64,000 bases of DNA from Heracleum sosnowskyi (GCA_030848705.1 CM061243.1:8395044-8459043); one strand, 5' to 3'. Positions 36,301 to 45,744 are shown, numbered from the stretch's first letter. Program-made: numbers and translations. The notes: generated by a model not told the origin, from the sequence alone.

Positions 36301-37802
36301 CTTAACAAGTGATGGCCACCAGCTTCAGAGTGGGGCTTCTCCAAGATTAGAGTTGGAGAATCAGGAATAGATGTATGGATCATGTCCACATCTAAAGATT
36401 GAGTTGGTGAATTGGATGGAGATAATTCAAGATTGATGTTTAGAGAATGGGACTGTAACCCCAGAGTAATGATAGGGGTTACATCAAACTGAATTTGAGA
36501 AACTGGAAGTGTTGCTTCCAGGGTGTGTGCACCCTGTGTACCCTTGGACTTTTGCTTCACTCTCCTTTGGTATTGGGAAAATGTAGACTTTGGGCTTGAA
36601 GTGTCCCTTACCCTCTTGGACTGTGCTCTTGGTGGAGAGCTTGTTTCAATAATCACATCCTTTTGGGAGGATGCAATTAGACTTGTGTTTAAATCCATTT
36701 TACTCATTGTGCCTTGTTGGGAAGACACAATGGGGCTTGGCTGGTACACACTAACCTGTCCTTCCTTATCCTTGGGGTTTCTTTGATGTTCACCCCTTCC
36801 CTCACCTCTTACAACTCCAGACTCACTCCCCTTAGGTTGTGTGGTAGTTTTTACAACAGGTGCCTTTTGAGAAGCACCTGAGGTTGGCTTGGAGGATTTC
36901 TTTGATTTAGGTTTTGTTGCTAGGGTAGGAGCCTGTTGGGTCACAGCTACAGACTCCATAGCAACATTGGAAGGTAAAACAGTAGAGGAGTTAGCTACAC
37001 TAACAGGGATAGTAGTAGTTACCTCAATGATTGGCAGATACACCACTGGAACATCACCATTGTGGTTCAGCCTGAGTATGTCTGTCAATACTCTCTTTTC
37101 TTGCACAAAGCACTCGAACCTGGCATTAGGGTTAGAGATAACTAATGGTGCTGGACTAACATGGTTAGCCAACATCATCAGAAACCTAGCATAATAGATA
37201 TTTTTCTTCCTATTCGCTTTGTCACCCAACTTAGCACCAATTTCATACATAAGTTGGGTGCTAAAGTTGTGATATCTATCATTTAGAAGCATGGTTAGGA
37301 GAATTAACATAGAGTTAGTTAATGCATCAAAATTACTAATCTTTCCAGAAAAGACCTTAATGAATGCATCAGCTAAATAACTGTATTCTCTAACCAAACC
37401 TCTCCTAATTATTCTACCCAGATTATCAGTAGGCAAAGAGTAGTTTATAGAATTTAACATGGTAGTTATTTCAGTGTTAGTAGGCAAAGCATCACAGTTA
37501 TTATCAGGAATATGTAAACATGCTTGCAAAACATCAGAATTAACTATGTACTCATTACCTTGAAGAGTGAATTGTAGTGTGCAGTTTGTTCCACTATACT
37601 CACATGAGGTCCAAATCTCCTCGATTATCTCATTGTAGAGTGGTGTAGAGTGAAACATTGCATAGCTCAACTTGCAATTCTTCATGAAATCCATCATTTT
37701 GAAGAACAGACTGTTCGGGTTTTCCTTGACAACAAAAGGGATGGAGTTGTTCTTCTCATAGATGAACCCTCCAGCAGACATTAGCTTGACTATGGGTGCC
37801 AT
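33369..37802 (-). CDS. Copia third ORF (additional/envelope-position protein), 1477 aa
   Basis: An uninterrupted ORF downstream of pol, in the position of the so-called envelope-like ORF of SIRE elements. The function is unknown. Residues about 1-230 form a compact region (YEKNNSIPFVVKENPN, LQACLHIPDNN, NRKKNIYYARFLMMLANHVS) that I associate with the family called putative plant transposon protein. The long middle is Ser/Thr/Pro-rich and low in complexity. A charged, coiled-coil-like stretch (EEERQQEEKAQKERSEKK) lies near 1160, and a conserved-looking C-terminal block (ERLVFTYKGGREQIWPLYRI) near 1360. I saw no convincing signal peptide or membrane anchor. Five copies of the element's TCAACG word are embedded at 36092-36176, encoding ISLT, IPLT and IPLI. 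It was probably read from its own subgenomic or spliced transcript. Confidence 0.85.
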   Translation of the reverse strand: MAPIVKLMSAGGFIYEKNNSIPFVVKENPNSLFFKMMDFMKNCKLSYAMFHSTPLYNEIIEEIWTSCEYSGTNCTLQFTLQGNEYIVNSDVLQACLHIPDNNCDALPTNTEITTMLNSINYSLPTDNLGRIIRRGLVREYSYLADAFIKVFSGKISNFDALTNSMLILLTMLLNDRYHNFSTQLMYEIGAKLGDKANRKKNIYYARFLMMLANHVSPAPLVISNPNARFECFVQEKRVLTDILRLNHNGDVPVVYLPIIEVTTTIPVSVANSSTVLPSNVAMESVAVTQQAPTLATKPKSKKSSKPTSGASQKAPVVKTTTQPKGSESGVVRGEGRGEHQRNPKDKEGQVSVYQPSPIVSSQQGTMSKMDLNTSLIASSQKDVIIETSSPPRAQSKRVRDTSSPKSTFSQYQRRVKQKSKGTQGAHTLEATLPVSQIQFDVTPIITLGLQSHSLNINLELSPSNSPTQSLDVDMIHTSIPDSPTLILEKPHSEAGGHHLLSDLLGHQPFFSEVARGSVDHSLKSITTDSTVISHSQSAFLTSSTKQSISLTSVSPSTVSIPLTVQTTIPLIVHSAPLIENQVVPTTSADDLVVVETLLGLRGSETERLACSQAKGENVSERLAISSSQAKGEIESSTLEGEGEGVRGVSHGEPMMQEQSGEREGTTGEIRMEAAIANELMEVSEGEREPTFQEVYQQTLDSISLDPETFTHPVPAYQIMAQQGNVEAERSLNLIHTTASMQRAKDALTNLPSGAAASGEFEFSDAEDSYGDNLQVATTSQTGTTVVPPTPGWLSQGMHGRATLDAAISRQYNEAYLAHESANARDKKFYKAIMDSLEIQRLQMMQTRIEATEIKDSISNFRDANYRMMDEKLPLLTMSKMNRFFSKEPEVATSLKTLSSRVDKVEATLSQMQKEQEKQTQLLAQLVAAQGLPVVSLDDNKKGEKSQELTIQITKVLVPTITLPQEPLAMGEFGKKNKDGIDLIQEASMRIQLAAQIKDHWSNIEARFKKITESSKTDQPSTNAMVTAQVEPQFKSSYAIEPLLHGVIQGPRKEKGQTSCIRDVEEATLQRSLSPKSPAKPKGKNIARTFYPAPYPDELKLLGLLITKSKESNNHEIRKQRAIVYRNGQQICVWAGHPNFAEAKAEESERAAMQALAVAQALDEEERQQEEKAQKERSEKKSTRQPKARARRNITFENDDSQSIASDSSVPPTIPDPSLKLACDPKHLVNYHDQPIEPKEEPIEFDEANFPKFLFEMDPKKKLKQRAVKTKPVFVRKPQPQKPPSNPEDCMYIADIREESSLHLELDNLVEVRGIAASQKLPERLVFTYKGGREQIWPLYRILGEDYQTLLTVFRCLKKDFGFTKTAKSEVVSRICQIKASWNKPEALPRMLRVPSTGKKIHLQPFWMMEFKDKDNCRRFFRMEDQLDKASNQTLRFMQSKLGDQDEEEKIFYRRLQVQIEENNSRRGKKTMPQRRQR

Positions 37803-38345
37803 TGTTGATTAAAGGAAAGCTTCGAACTGAATTGATTGATAGAGAGAAGAAGAGAGAAAAAGCCTTTGAAATTTTTGAGAACAGGTAAAAAGAAATAATA
37901 AAACTAAAATTTCTTAAATACTCCCCCAAAAATTCTCAGAAAATGAATCCAATAATAAATGTAAATTACTGGATTGGCTTAAAAATATAACCGTTACTCT
38001 TAAAGTATTACCATGATTTATACTTACAGGGGTGTATGCATAGATCGTGGTAAAAGACGTGTCACATTTCAACGGTTCAGATAAAAAGCGCTAAATCAAC
38101 GAATCAGGATTGGGCGGTTAAAGTCCCGTCTTATTTCGTTGATAAAGCTGCGTTTCGTTGATATAAAAGAGCTATCAACGAAACACCCAGAAAACTGCTA
38201 AGACTGTCAACGAAATGGTGCATTCCGTTGGCATAGTAATTTTGACTTAGACAAAATTTTACCTTTTCCTGAGAAAATTTATTCACAGAAAAAAAACATA
38301 GCAAATTTCTGGCTGCATAATGACTTGCAAATATCTCAAAAATAA
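37803..38345 (-). other. Copia pol-ORF3 spacer, rich in TTTCGTTGA words
   Basis: Non-coding spacer. Six exact CGTTGA/TCAACG words lie between 38069 and 38212, with a variant CCGTTGG at 38225. It should contain the 5' leader or splice acceptor for the third ORF. Confidence 0.6.
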
Positions 38346-41300
38346 TTAAGAGAAATTTAGCATACCTAGCTCACTTACTAATCTTGAGAATGTTGATTCA
38401 TCAAGTGGCTTGGTAAAGATGTCTGCAAGTTGTTGTTCACTTGGAACAAAATGTAACTCCACAGTACCATTCATAACATGTTCTCTAATGAAATGGTACT
38501 TGATGTCAATGTGCTTGGTTCTTGAATGCTGCACTGGATTCTCAGTAATGGCAATGGCACTAGTGTTGTCACAGAAAATAGGAATTTTCTCAACTCTTAA
38601 TCCATAATCAAGTAGTTGATTTTTCATCCATAAAATCTGTGCACAACAACTTCCAGCTGCAATATACTCAGCCTCAGCTGTGGAGGTGGAAACTGAGTTT
38701 TGTTTCTTGCTGAACCATGACACAAGCTTGTTTCCTAAGAATTGACAGGTGCCTGTTGTGCTTTTCCTGTCAATTTTACATCCTGCATAATCTGCATCTG
38801 AATAACCAATTAGTTCAAAACCAGATTCTCTAGGATACCAAATGCCAAGGTTTGATGTTCCTTTGAGATATCTGAAAATCCTTTTAATAGCAACTAAATG
38901 GGATTCCCTAGGATCAGCCTGAAATCTAGCACATAAACATGTAGCAAACATAATATCAGGTCTACTAGCTGTTAAATATAAAAGTGAGCCAACCATGCCT
39001 CTGTAACTTGAAATGTCCACAGATTTTTCCTTAGTATTCAATTCAAGTTTGGTGGCAGTAGGCATGGGTGTTTTGGCAGGAGAGCATTCCATTAAGTTAA
39101 ACTTCTTCAATAAATCAAAAATATATTTTGTTTGACTAATGAAAATGCCTTCATTAACTTGCTTTACTTGAAGACCAAGAAAGTAAGTTAATTCTCCCAT
39201 CATGCTCATTTCATACTTACTTTGCATAAGCTTGGCAAACTTTTGACAAAGTTTTTCATCTGTAGACCCAAAAATTATGTCATCTACATAAATTTGAACA
39301 AGTATTGTAGAGCCATTCACAATCCTATGAAAAAGGGTATTATCTACAGTACCTCTAGTGAAGTGATTCTCAAGAAGGAACTGTGAAAGTGTGTCATACC
39401 AGGCTCTAGGTGCTTGTTTCAAACCATAGAGTGCTTTGAGGAGAAAGTACACATACTCTGGAAAATCATCATCTTCAAAACCAGGAGGTTGACTCACATA
39501 CACCTCCTCTTCCAGTTCCCCATTTAGAAAAGCACTCTTAACATCCATTTGATAGACCTTGAAATTGGCATGGGCTGCATAGGCTAGGAAAATCCTTATT
39601 GCTTCTAGTCTTGCAACAGGAGCAAAGGTTTCATCATAATCGATTCCTTCTTCCTGTGAATAGCCTTTTGCAACCAATCTAGCTTTATTCCTTGTGACTA
39701 TGCCATTTTCATCCATCTTGTTTCTGAACACCCATTTTGTGCCTATGACACTCCTGTCCTTAGGCTTGGGCACCAGCTTCCATACATTGTTCCTTTCAAA
39801 TTGGTTTAGCTCTTCTTGCATAGCCAAAACCCAATCTGGATCTAGAAGTGCATCCTCAACTTTCTTTGGCTCATCTTGAGACAGAAAGCTGCTATATAGA
39901 CATTCTTCTTGAGTTGCTCTTCTAGTTTGGACTTTTGAAGAAACATCACCTATAATGAGTTCAAAGGGATGATCTTTAGTCCATTTTCTTGAGGGAGGTA
40001 GATTTGCTCTAGACGAGGTAGCTTTATGATCATGATTGCCTTGATTGGACATTTGTCCTTGAGAAACTCCCCCTGAGTTTGTTGTCCCTAAATGATCACT
40101 TCTAGAACCATTTCTATGACTGTCAACGGTATGACCATTTTGGTTGTCAACGAAACGCTCATTTTGACTGTCAACGAAATGATCATTTGGTCTACTAGCA
40201 GCTATTCTTTTCAATCTTAATGCAGCAACTTCATCTTCACTGCTGCTTTCATCTGTGCTAGATACAACAACTTTAGGCTGTTTCTCAGTAGCCTTATCAT
40301 GATTCACTTGTTCTCCTTCCTCATTCTCAAAAGAGAGACTTTCATGGAAACCTTCATCACAGAGACCTTGTATTTTGAGATCATCAAAAACAACATGTAC
40401 AGATTCCATAACAATGTTGATTCTGAGATTAAAGACTCTGTAAGCTTTCCCTGCTGCATATCCCACAAATATTGCTTCATCTGCCTTTGCTTCAAATTTC
40501 CCCAAATGCTCAGCTTGATTTCTCAGAACAAAGCACTTGCATCCAAAGACATGAAGAAAATCTAATAGTGGCTTCTTTCTTTTGAGTAACTGATAAGGGG
40601 TCATTCCTTTGGCCTGATTAATCAAAGAAATATTCTGAGTGAAGCAAGCTGTGTTAACTGCCTCAGCCCAAAAATAAGTTGGTAACTTTGATTCATCTAG
40701 CATTGTCCTTGCAGCTTCAATAAGTGTTCTGTTTTTCCTTTCAACTACACCATTTTGCTGTGGTGTTCTTGCTGCTGAAAACTCATGCAAAATACCATTT
40801 TCTTCACAGAACACCTTCATGCTTGAATTCTTGAATTCTGTCCCATTGTCACTCCTAATCCTTCTTACTTTGAAATCAGGATGATTGCTTACCATCTTGA
40901 TGTGATTGATAATGATTTCACTTGCCTCATCTTTAGAGTGCAAAAAGAAAGTCCATGTAAATCTAGAAAAATCATCAACAATCACAAGACAGTATTTCTT
41001 CTTTGAAATAGACATGACATTTACAGGGCCAAACAAATCCATATGAAGTAACTCAAGCTGATGAACAATTGATGACTCTGTCTTGCTTTTGAATGATGCC
41101 TTCTTTTGTTTCCCTTTTTGACAGGCATCACACAAACCATCCTTGTAAAACTCCACCTGTGGAATTCCTCTAGCAAGATCTTTCCTCACCAAATCATTCA
41201 TAACCTTGAAATTCAGATGAGATAATTTCTTGTGCCATAGCCAACTTTCATCCTTGCTTGCTTTGCTGAAAAGACAAGTGATGGTGTCTGAACTTGTGCT

Positions 41301-41693
41301 ACTAAAGTCAGCAATGTACACATTCCCTCTTCTGAATCCAGTCATTACCACATTGTTGTTTCCTCCTTTAGAAACAACACAGGCTTCTTTTGAAAAAGTA
41401 ACTAAAAATCCTTTGTCACAGAGTTGACTGATACTAAGCAAATTGTGCTTAAGACCATCCACCAATGCAACCTCATCTATGATGACATTCTCTTTTGAAA
41501 TCAAGCCATATCCCTTTGTGTAGCCTTTGCTGTCATCTCCAAAAGCAATACAAGGGCCAGCTCTTTCCTGAAACTCTGTGAGCAGGGTAGAATCACCAGT
41601 CATGTGTCTTGAACAACCACTATCCAAGTACCAAAGATTCCTTTTGTCTCCCTGCACACAATAAAACCAAATCAAGTTGATTTTGGTACCCAA
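38346..41693 (-). CDS. pol: Copia pol polyprotein (protease, integrase, RT, RNase H)
   Basis: A single 1115-codon frame. In order: aspartic protease with LDSGCSRHMTGD (about residues 22-33); GAG-pre-integrase HHCC zinc finger (LWHKKLSHLN then CDACQKGKQKK); integrase core with D in LLHMDLFGPV, D in RSDNGTEF and E in NGVVERKNRTL (about 218, 282 and 318); Copia reverse transcriptase with QMDVKSAFLNGELEE and catalytic YVDD (about 800); RNase H with SDADYAGCKIDRKSTTG and KHIDIKYHFIREHV near the end. All catalytic residues expected of a working Copia pol are present. It overlaps the end of gag by 22 bases in the -1 frame, so expression needs a frame change, or a base was lost. Three TCAACG words (40123-40176) form a 24-base repeat encoding FVDS/FVDN. 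Confidence 0.95.
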   Translation of the reverse strand: MGTKINLIWFYCVQGDKRNLWYLDSGCSRHMTGDSTLLTEFQERAGPCIAFGDDSKGYTKGYGLISKENVIIDEVALVDGLKHNLLSISQLCDKGFLVTFSKEACVVSKGGNNNVVMTGFRRGNVYIADFSSTSSDTITCLFSKASKDESWLWHKKLSHLNFKVMNDLVRKDLARGIPQVEFYKDGLCDACQKGKQKKASFKSKTESSIVHQLELLHMDLFGPVNVMSISKKKYCLVIVDDFSRFTWTFFLHSKDEASEIIINHIKMVSNHPDFKVRRIRSDNGTEFKNSSMKVFCEENGILHEFSAARTPQQNGVVERKNRTLIEAARTMLDESKLPTYFWAEAVNTACFTQNISLINQAKGMTPYQLLKRKKPLLDFLHVFGCKCFVLRNQAEHLGKFEAKADEAIFVGYAAGKAYRVFNLRINIVMESVHVVFDDLKIQGLCDEGFHESLSFENEEGEQVNHDKATEKQPKVVVSSTDESSSEDEVAALRLKRIAASRPNDHFVDSQNERFVDNQNGHTVDSHRNGSRSDHLGTTNSGGVSQGQMSNQGNHDHKATSSRANLPPSRKWTKDHPFELIIGDVSSKVQTRRATQEECLYSSFLSQDEPKKVEDALLDPDWVLAMQEELNQFERNNVWKLVPKPKDRSVIGTKWVFRNKMDENGIVTRNKARLVAKGYSQEEGIDYDETFAPVARLEAIRIFLAYAAHANFKVYQMDVKSAFLNGELEEEVYVSQPPGFEDDDFPEYVYFLLKALYGLKQAPRAWYDTLSQFLLENHFTRGTVDNTLFHRIVNGSTILVQIYVDDIIFGSTDEKLCQKFAKLMQSKYEMSMMGELTYFLGLQVKQVNEGIFISQTKYIFDLLKKFNLMECSPAKTPMPTATKLELNTKEKSVDISSYRGMVGSLLYLTASRPDIMFATCLCARFQADPRESHLVAIKRIFRYLKGTSNLGIWYPRESGFELIGYSDADYAGCKIDRKSTTGTCQFLGNKLVSWFSKKQNSVSTSTAEAEYIAAGSCCAQILWMKNQLLDYGLRVEKIPIFCDNTSAIAITENPVQHSRTKHIDIKYHFIREHVMNGTVELHFVPSEQQLADIFTKPLDESTFSRLVSELGMLNFS

Positions 41694-44146
41694 GTTTCCT
41701 TGGGTCCTGTCTTGTTAGCCTTTGCATTCCCTTTTGTACCATTTTTCACTTTGGACTCAGATTGATTCAAATCAATCTTTACCCTTGGTGTTGATTTCTG
41801 AGGGTTGCTCATATTTTCATTCATAGCATGCATAGTTGGAGGAACAATCATGTTATTCATGTTCCATGGCATTTGTGGCATGTTAAACATATTCATGTAA
41901 GGATTAGACACAAATGGCATGCTAGCATATGGATTCTGAAATTGTGCATATGGAGCAAACATGTTAGGCATAACAGGCATTGTAGGCATGGAACTGTTCA
42001 TTGCAGGCTTGGGCATTTTCACATTAGCAGATTTCTTAACAGATTTGCAGTTAGTAGACAAATGACTAACACTTCCACAATTAACACATGTCTTTCTAGG
42101 AGCATATTTATCAGGTGTGTAATTGTTGTGTTTGTTAATTCCTACTTTGCCATTCCTGTTATTCTTTTTATTTCCTTTAGCCTCATTATGAACTTTCTCT
42201 ACCTTGTCTTTCAATTGCTTGTTAGACAAGTGACCTACATTAGCTCTCTCAACAGGCTTCTCAACTTTCTTTGAATTACTAGACTCACCTTGAACAAAGT
42301 TCTTGGTGACAGGACCATACTTGTCATTAAGTCTAGTGAGTTTCTCTTTTCTTTTGTCTGTCAACGAAACAGCCTGATCGGTTGATGGTTCATGTGTCAA
42401 CGAAACATTGCATTTCGTTGACATATCAACCTCCAACAAATGATCATTGTTGTTTGTTGACTCTGTTTCTGATTCTAAGGTTTCACCAACACACCCTAGC
42501 TTCTCTTTGTTCTTTTTCCATGATTCCTCACAGAAAGATTCCATACCTTGAACATTAATGATGTTGGTAGCAACATTCCTGGAATCTTTCCATTTTGCAA
42601 TCACACCTTGTTCTATTTCAAGTTGTGTTTTAAGAATTTCTTCCCTTTGTAACACGTTCTCAAGTTCCTTCTTAGCATCCCTACTAACACATCTCATTTT
42701 CTCAAATTCAATGAGCTGTGCTTCTAACACTGCATTCCTATCACTTAAGAACAAATTAGTCTCTTTTATTCTAGAATTCTCCTTGGTAAGTGATTTAAGA
42801 GTAACACGCAAATTATATAGTACAGTAGACATTTCATTTACTGCACTATCGCATTCCTCTTTAGAAAGCTCAGAAAGATTAGTAATTGTTACCTGGTTGC
42901 TTGAGGAACTTGCTTCCTGCTCATGATTGTCAGCCATAAGAGCCAAGTTGACATATTCAACATCATCATCAGAGTCTTCACCATTACCAGCCCAGTCATA
43001 CTCCTGAGACATGAAAGCCTTTTCTTTTTCCTTGAGAAGTTCAAAGTATTTCTTTTTATAATCAACAGGCTCAAATTTCCTGTTGCCCTTCTCAACCTTG
43101 GGCTTTCTGCAGTCTCCAGCAAAGTGACCAAGCATTCCACAATTGAAACATTTTGACTTAGACTTTTCAATCCAGTTTGATTTGCTAGGTTGAAAGTCTC
43201 TTCTTGGTGGCCTTGCTTCTGAGTTTCTTTTGAACTTGAACTTAGAGAATTTCCTAGACAGAAAAGCAATATGCTCATCAATCTCATCTAAGTCATTCAA
43301 GTTGGCTGGTTCTGATTCTTCTTCTTCTTCTGTCATCTTGTCTTTACCCTTGCTAACATCACTCCTACAACTAGGTCGACTAGTTGTGGCCTTTGAGGTT
43401 TCTTTGTTGTCATCTTCCAGTTGGTTCACAGATGCAATTAATGCAATAGATCCACCCTTCTTCTGTACCTTTTCAATTTCCTCATCTTGCTCCATTTCCA
43501 GCTCATAAGTCTTCAAGGTTCCATAAAGCCTTTCAAGAGTGTAGTCTTTGTACTCTTGAGTGTTTCTAAGAGAAACAGTCATAGGCTTCCATTCTTTTGG
43601 AAGAGCTCTGAGAAATTTAAGGTTTGAATCCTTAGTTTGATAGATCCTCCCATACAGCTTTAATCCATTCAAAAGCTTCTGAAACCTACTAAACGTGTCA
43701 TTTAGGGTTTCACCAGCTTTAAAATGAAAATGCTCATATTGTTGTATAAGGAGTTGCATTTTATTTTCCCTGACTTGCTCAGTTCCTTCACAGAGAGTTC
43801 TAACAGTATCCCATACTTCCTTAGAGGTTGTACAGTTGATAACATTGTCAAACATCTCTTGCTCCAAACCATTAAACAGAATGTTCATGGTTCTTTTGTC
43901 TTTATGGACTTCTGCAACATCTTCAACAGTCCATTCTGAGACAAGTTTTGGAATCTCTACATCAGGAGCATTATCTGGCAATCCAACTCTAGAATCAAGC
44001 TTCATGGGAACGTGTGGACCTTTCTCAATGCAGTCTACATACCTCTCATCCATAGACATGAGATGTAAATGCATCTTTACTTTCCAGTGAAAGTAATTGT
44101 CCTTATCAAGAACTGGTATCTTCACACCTGCATCCTTCTTCACCAT
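41672..44146 (-). CDS. gag: Copia gag polyprotein
   Basis: 824 codons from the ATG at 44146, about 65 bases downstream of the 5' LTR. The N-terminal half has the UBN2-type gag fold blocks (NYFHWKVKMHLHLMSMDERY and TLCEGTEQVRENKMQLLIQQ). Two CCHC zinc knuckles bind RNA: CFNCGMLGHFAGDC near residue 332 and CVNCGSVSHLSTNC near 686. A coiled-coil-like region lies between them (about 470-530). The Met/Pro/Asn-rich tail is unusual and long, so this gag is much longer than in most Copia lineages but normal for SIRE. It ends KETWVPKST at a stop inside the start of pol. Three TCAACG words lie at 42361-42421. Confidence 0.92.
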   Translation of the reverse strand: MVKKDAGVKIPVLDKDNYFHWKVKMHLHLMSMDERYVDCIEKGPHVPMKLDSRVGLPDNAPDVEIPKLVSEWTVEDVAEVHKDKRTMNILFNGLEQEMFDNVINCTTSKEVWDTVRTLCEGTEQVRENKMQLLIQQYEHFHFKAGETLNDTFSRFQKLLNGLKLYGRIYQTKDSNLKFLRALPKEWKPMTVSLRNTQEYKDYTLERLYGTLKTYELEMEQDEEIEKVQKKGGSIALIASVNQLEDDNKETSKATTSRPSCRSDVSKGKDKMTEEEEESEPANLNDLDEIDEHIAFLSRKFSKFKFKRNSEARPPRRDFQPSKSNWIEKSKSKCFNCGMLGHFAGDCRKPKVEKGNRKFEPVDYKKKYFELLKEKEKAFMSQEYDWAGNGEDSDDDVEYVNLALMADNHEQEASSSSNQVTITNLSELSKEECDSAVNEMSTVLYNLRVTLKSLTKENSRIKETNLFLSDRNAVLEAQLIEFEKMRCVSRDAKKELENVLQREEILKTQLEIEQGVIAKWKDSRNVATNIINVQGMESFCEESWKKNKEKLGCVGETLESETESTNNNDHLLEVDMSTKCNVSLTHEPSTDQAVSLTDKRKEKLTRLNDKYGPVTKNFVQGESSNSKKVEKPVERANVGHLSNKQLKDKVEKVHNEAKGNKKNNRNGKVGINKHNNYTPDKYAPRKTCVNCGSVSHLSTNCKSVKKSANVKMPKPAMNSSMPTMPVMPNMFAPYAQFQNPYASMPFVSNPYMNMFNMPQMPWNMNNMIVPPTMHAMNENMSNPQKSTPRVKIDLNQSESKVKNGTKGNAKANKTGPKETWVPKST

Positions 44147-44196
44147 GGTTTCTGTTTTTGGTCTTGATCTTTAAACTTCTTGTATGTTAGAAGCTT

Positions 44197-44208
44197 GCTC
44201 TGATACCA
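44197..44208 (-). other. Copia primer-binding site (initiator Met tRNA)
   Basis: The minus strand reads TGGTATCAGAGC, complementary to the 3' end of plant initiator methionine tRNA, two bases from the 5' LTR. Confidence 0.93.
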
Positions 44209-44210
44209 AT

Positions 44211-45202
44211 TGTTAATCCCAAATGACCTAACAGAATTGTAGAAGGGGGGGTTGAATACAATTTTGATATTTCTTTAACTTGAAAATACTTTATAAAATT
44301 AAACTGAACTGAATAAATAAAAACACAAGATATAAATAATTCAGTTGGATTGTTTGATGATCCAACTGAAGTGTTTTTATTGCGGAAATAATCTGTGATA
44401 CAAATGTACACAGCTGCTCAGTTACAAGGTTGTAGAGAAGAAAAATGCTCTCAAAGATAGCTAATACAAACTCTTTGTTTTTCTTCACACAAATAAAGTA
44501 ACTGCTACACTTGGTTATATAAACCCAAGTTTACAACCCTATTTTTGGCTACACTAATAGTACAATGAGTAACCGCCAATAGTTTGCTTTTCATCCCTTT
44601 GTCCAGTGGTCCTTGGAGATCCTTGCTTTTGACTTCATGCTTATTATGATCACTCCCAAGAGCCCAATTGGAAACTGGGATGTTTCCTTATTCCCCATGT
44701 CCATTTTAATGGTTTCCAATGCAAAGTACACTTCCACATCTCCTTTTTGATCTGTCAGGAACCTGTCACTATCACTTTGTCAATTGTATAGAAAAGCAAT
44801 AATGATTCGTTGATGGCATAGAGATGTGTTTCGTTGATAGCTTTATTCTTTGTTTCGTTGATGAGCTTCCTTGTTTCGTTGATAGAGTAATCTTCATTCC
44901 GTTGACATGTCTTCACTTAGGCAAAATTACAAGGCACTAAATATTTACAATTAACCAACCTATTTTGCCTATCTAACCATTTAGTCAACATGACTTAGAA
45001 AACCTATCTAGTACTCAACAAACTGCATACCAAACTATGAAGTAATGTACAGTGCAATTGCTACATCACTCATTTCGTTGATGAGCTTCCTGTCAACGAA
45101 ACACTGCAAAGCATGCTATTTCGTTGACAGTTACAAAATAACTTAATACAAAATCTACTAAGTGTTTTTATAATTATCATCAAGAACAACATATTCCTAA
45201 CA
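44211..45202 (-). repeat. Copia 5' LTR
   Basis: 992 bp, almost identical to the LTR at 32188-33181. It carries the promoter for minus-strand transcription and the same eight CGTTGA/TCAACG words. Confidence 0.95.
44515..44524 (-). promoter_or_regulatory. TATA box of the Copia 5' LTR
   Basis: The minus strand has TTTATATAACC, the only strong TATA box in the LTR. It lies about 370 bases upstream of gag. Confidence 0.6.
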
Positions 45203-45207
45203 TCTCC

Positions 45208-45678
45208 TCCTTGGTCTATTTATAGGCCAAGGATTAGGGTTTTGGGGTTGTACCTGCAATCATGAGCGTTGAATCCTAGGTATGTAGGACACCTAGGTGA
45301 TGTTGATGGATTGCACGTGTCCAGGTGAAGGATTGTGGCGTCCTGTGCCAGGCTCCTGCTGGCGTGTGGTTTAAATAGGGAATCATTGTCCCAATCATTA
45401 GGTATTCTTACGTGTCGTTATCAGGTGTGGACATCAATGATGACCTAGGCACGTCACGTAATGAGGTATAGATTTTCTCACGCAAGAGATTGCCTTTGTC
45501 GCCAGGAGAGAATTAAGTTTAAAGCTTGAGCCACAGCCTGGCAATGAGTCCGGACTAGTATGTTGGTCATGATTCCAAGATGAGTCTGGACTAGGAGGTG
45601 AGCCATGACTCGAATGGTAATCCGGGTTCCAGGCGACTCCTGGATCAGAGATAAGACCGGGCTATACATAGCCTATCA
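45208..45678 (-). repeat. Gypsy 3' LTR, part 2
   Basis: It completes the 709-bp LTR begun at 31950 (238 + 471 bp) and ends CTATCA. It matches 54544-55014 with a few substitutions. Confidence 0.95.
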
Positions 45679-45697
45679 TTTGCCCCCCACTCCCTTA
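45679..45697 (-). other. Gypsy polypurine tract
   Basis: The minus strand reads TAAGGGAGTGGGGGGCAAA directly before the LTR start TGATAGG. Confidence 0.85.
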
Positions 45698-45744
45698 TTC
45701 AGATTTTCTGGATGGGGGAGTAGAAATCCCTGAATAGGTAACTT

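Larger units (their letters stand above)
32188..45202 (-). mobile_element. SIRE/Maximus-type Copia element, nearly intact
   Basis: The LTRs (32188-33181 and 44211-45202) differ only in the length of a G-run and about one base. The 5-bp duplication TCTCC flanks the element (32183-32187 and 45203-45207). The primer-binding site complements initiator methionine tRNA, and a polypurine tract is present. Minus-strand order is gag, pol, third ORF. The long ORF after pol and the large size are known marks of the SIRE/Maximus lineage. Near-identical LTRs and long open frames indicate a very recent insertion. Confidence 0.95.

Noticed and set aside
41828..42274. His/Arg-rich plus-strand ORF of 148 codons
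   Set aside because: It is the complement of the Met/Pro/Asn-rich end of the Copia gag.
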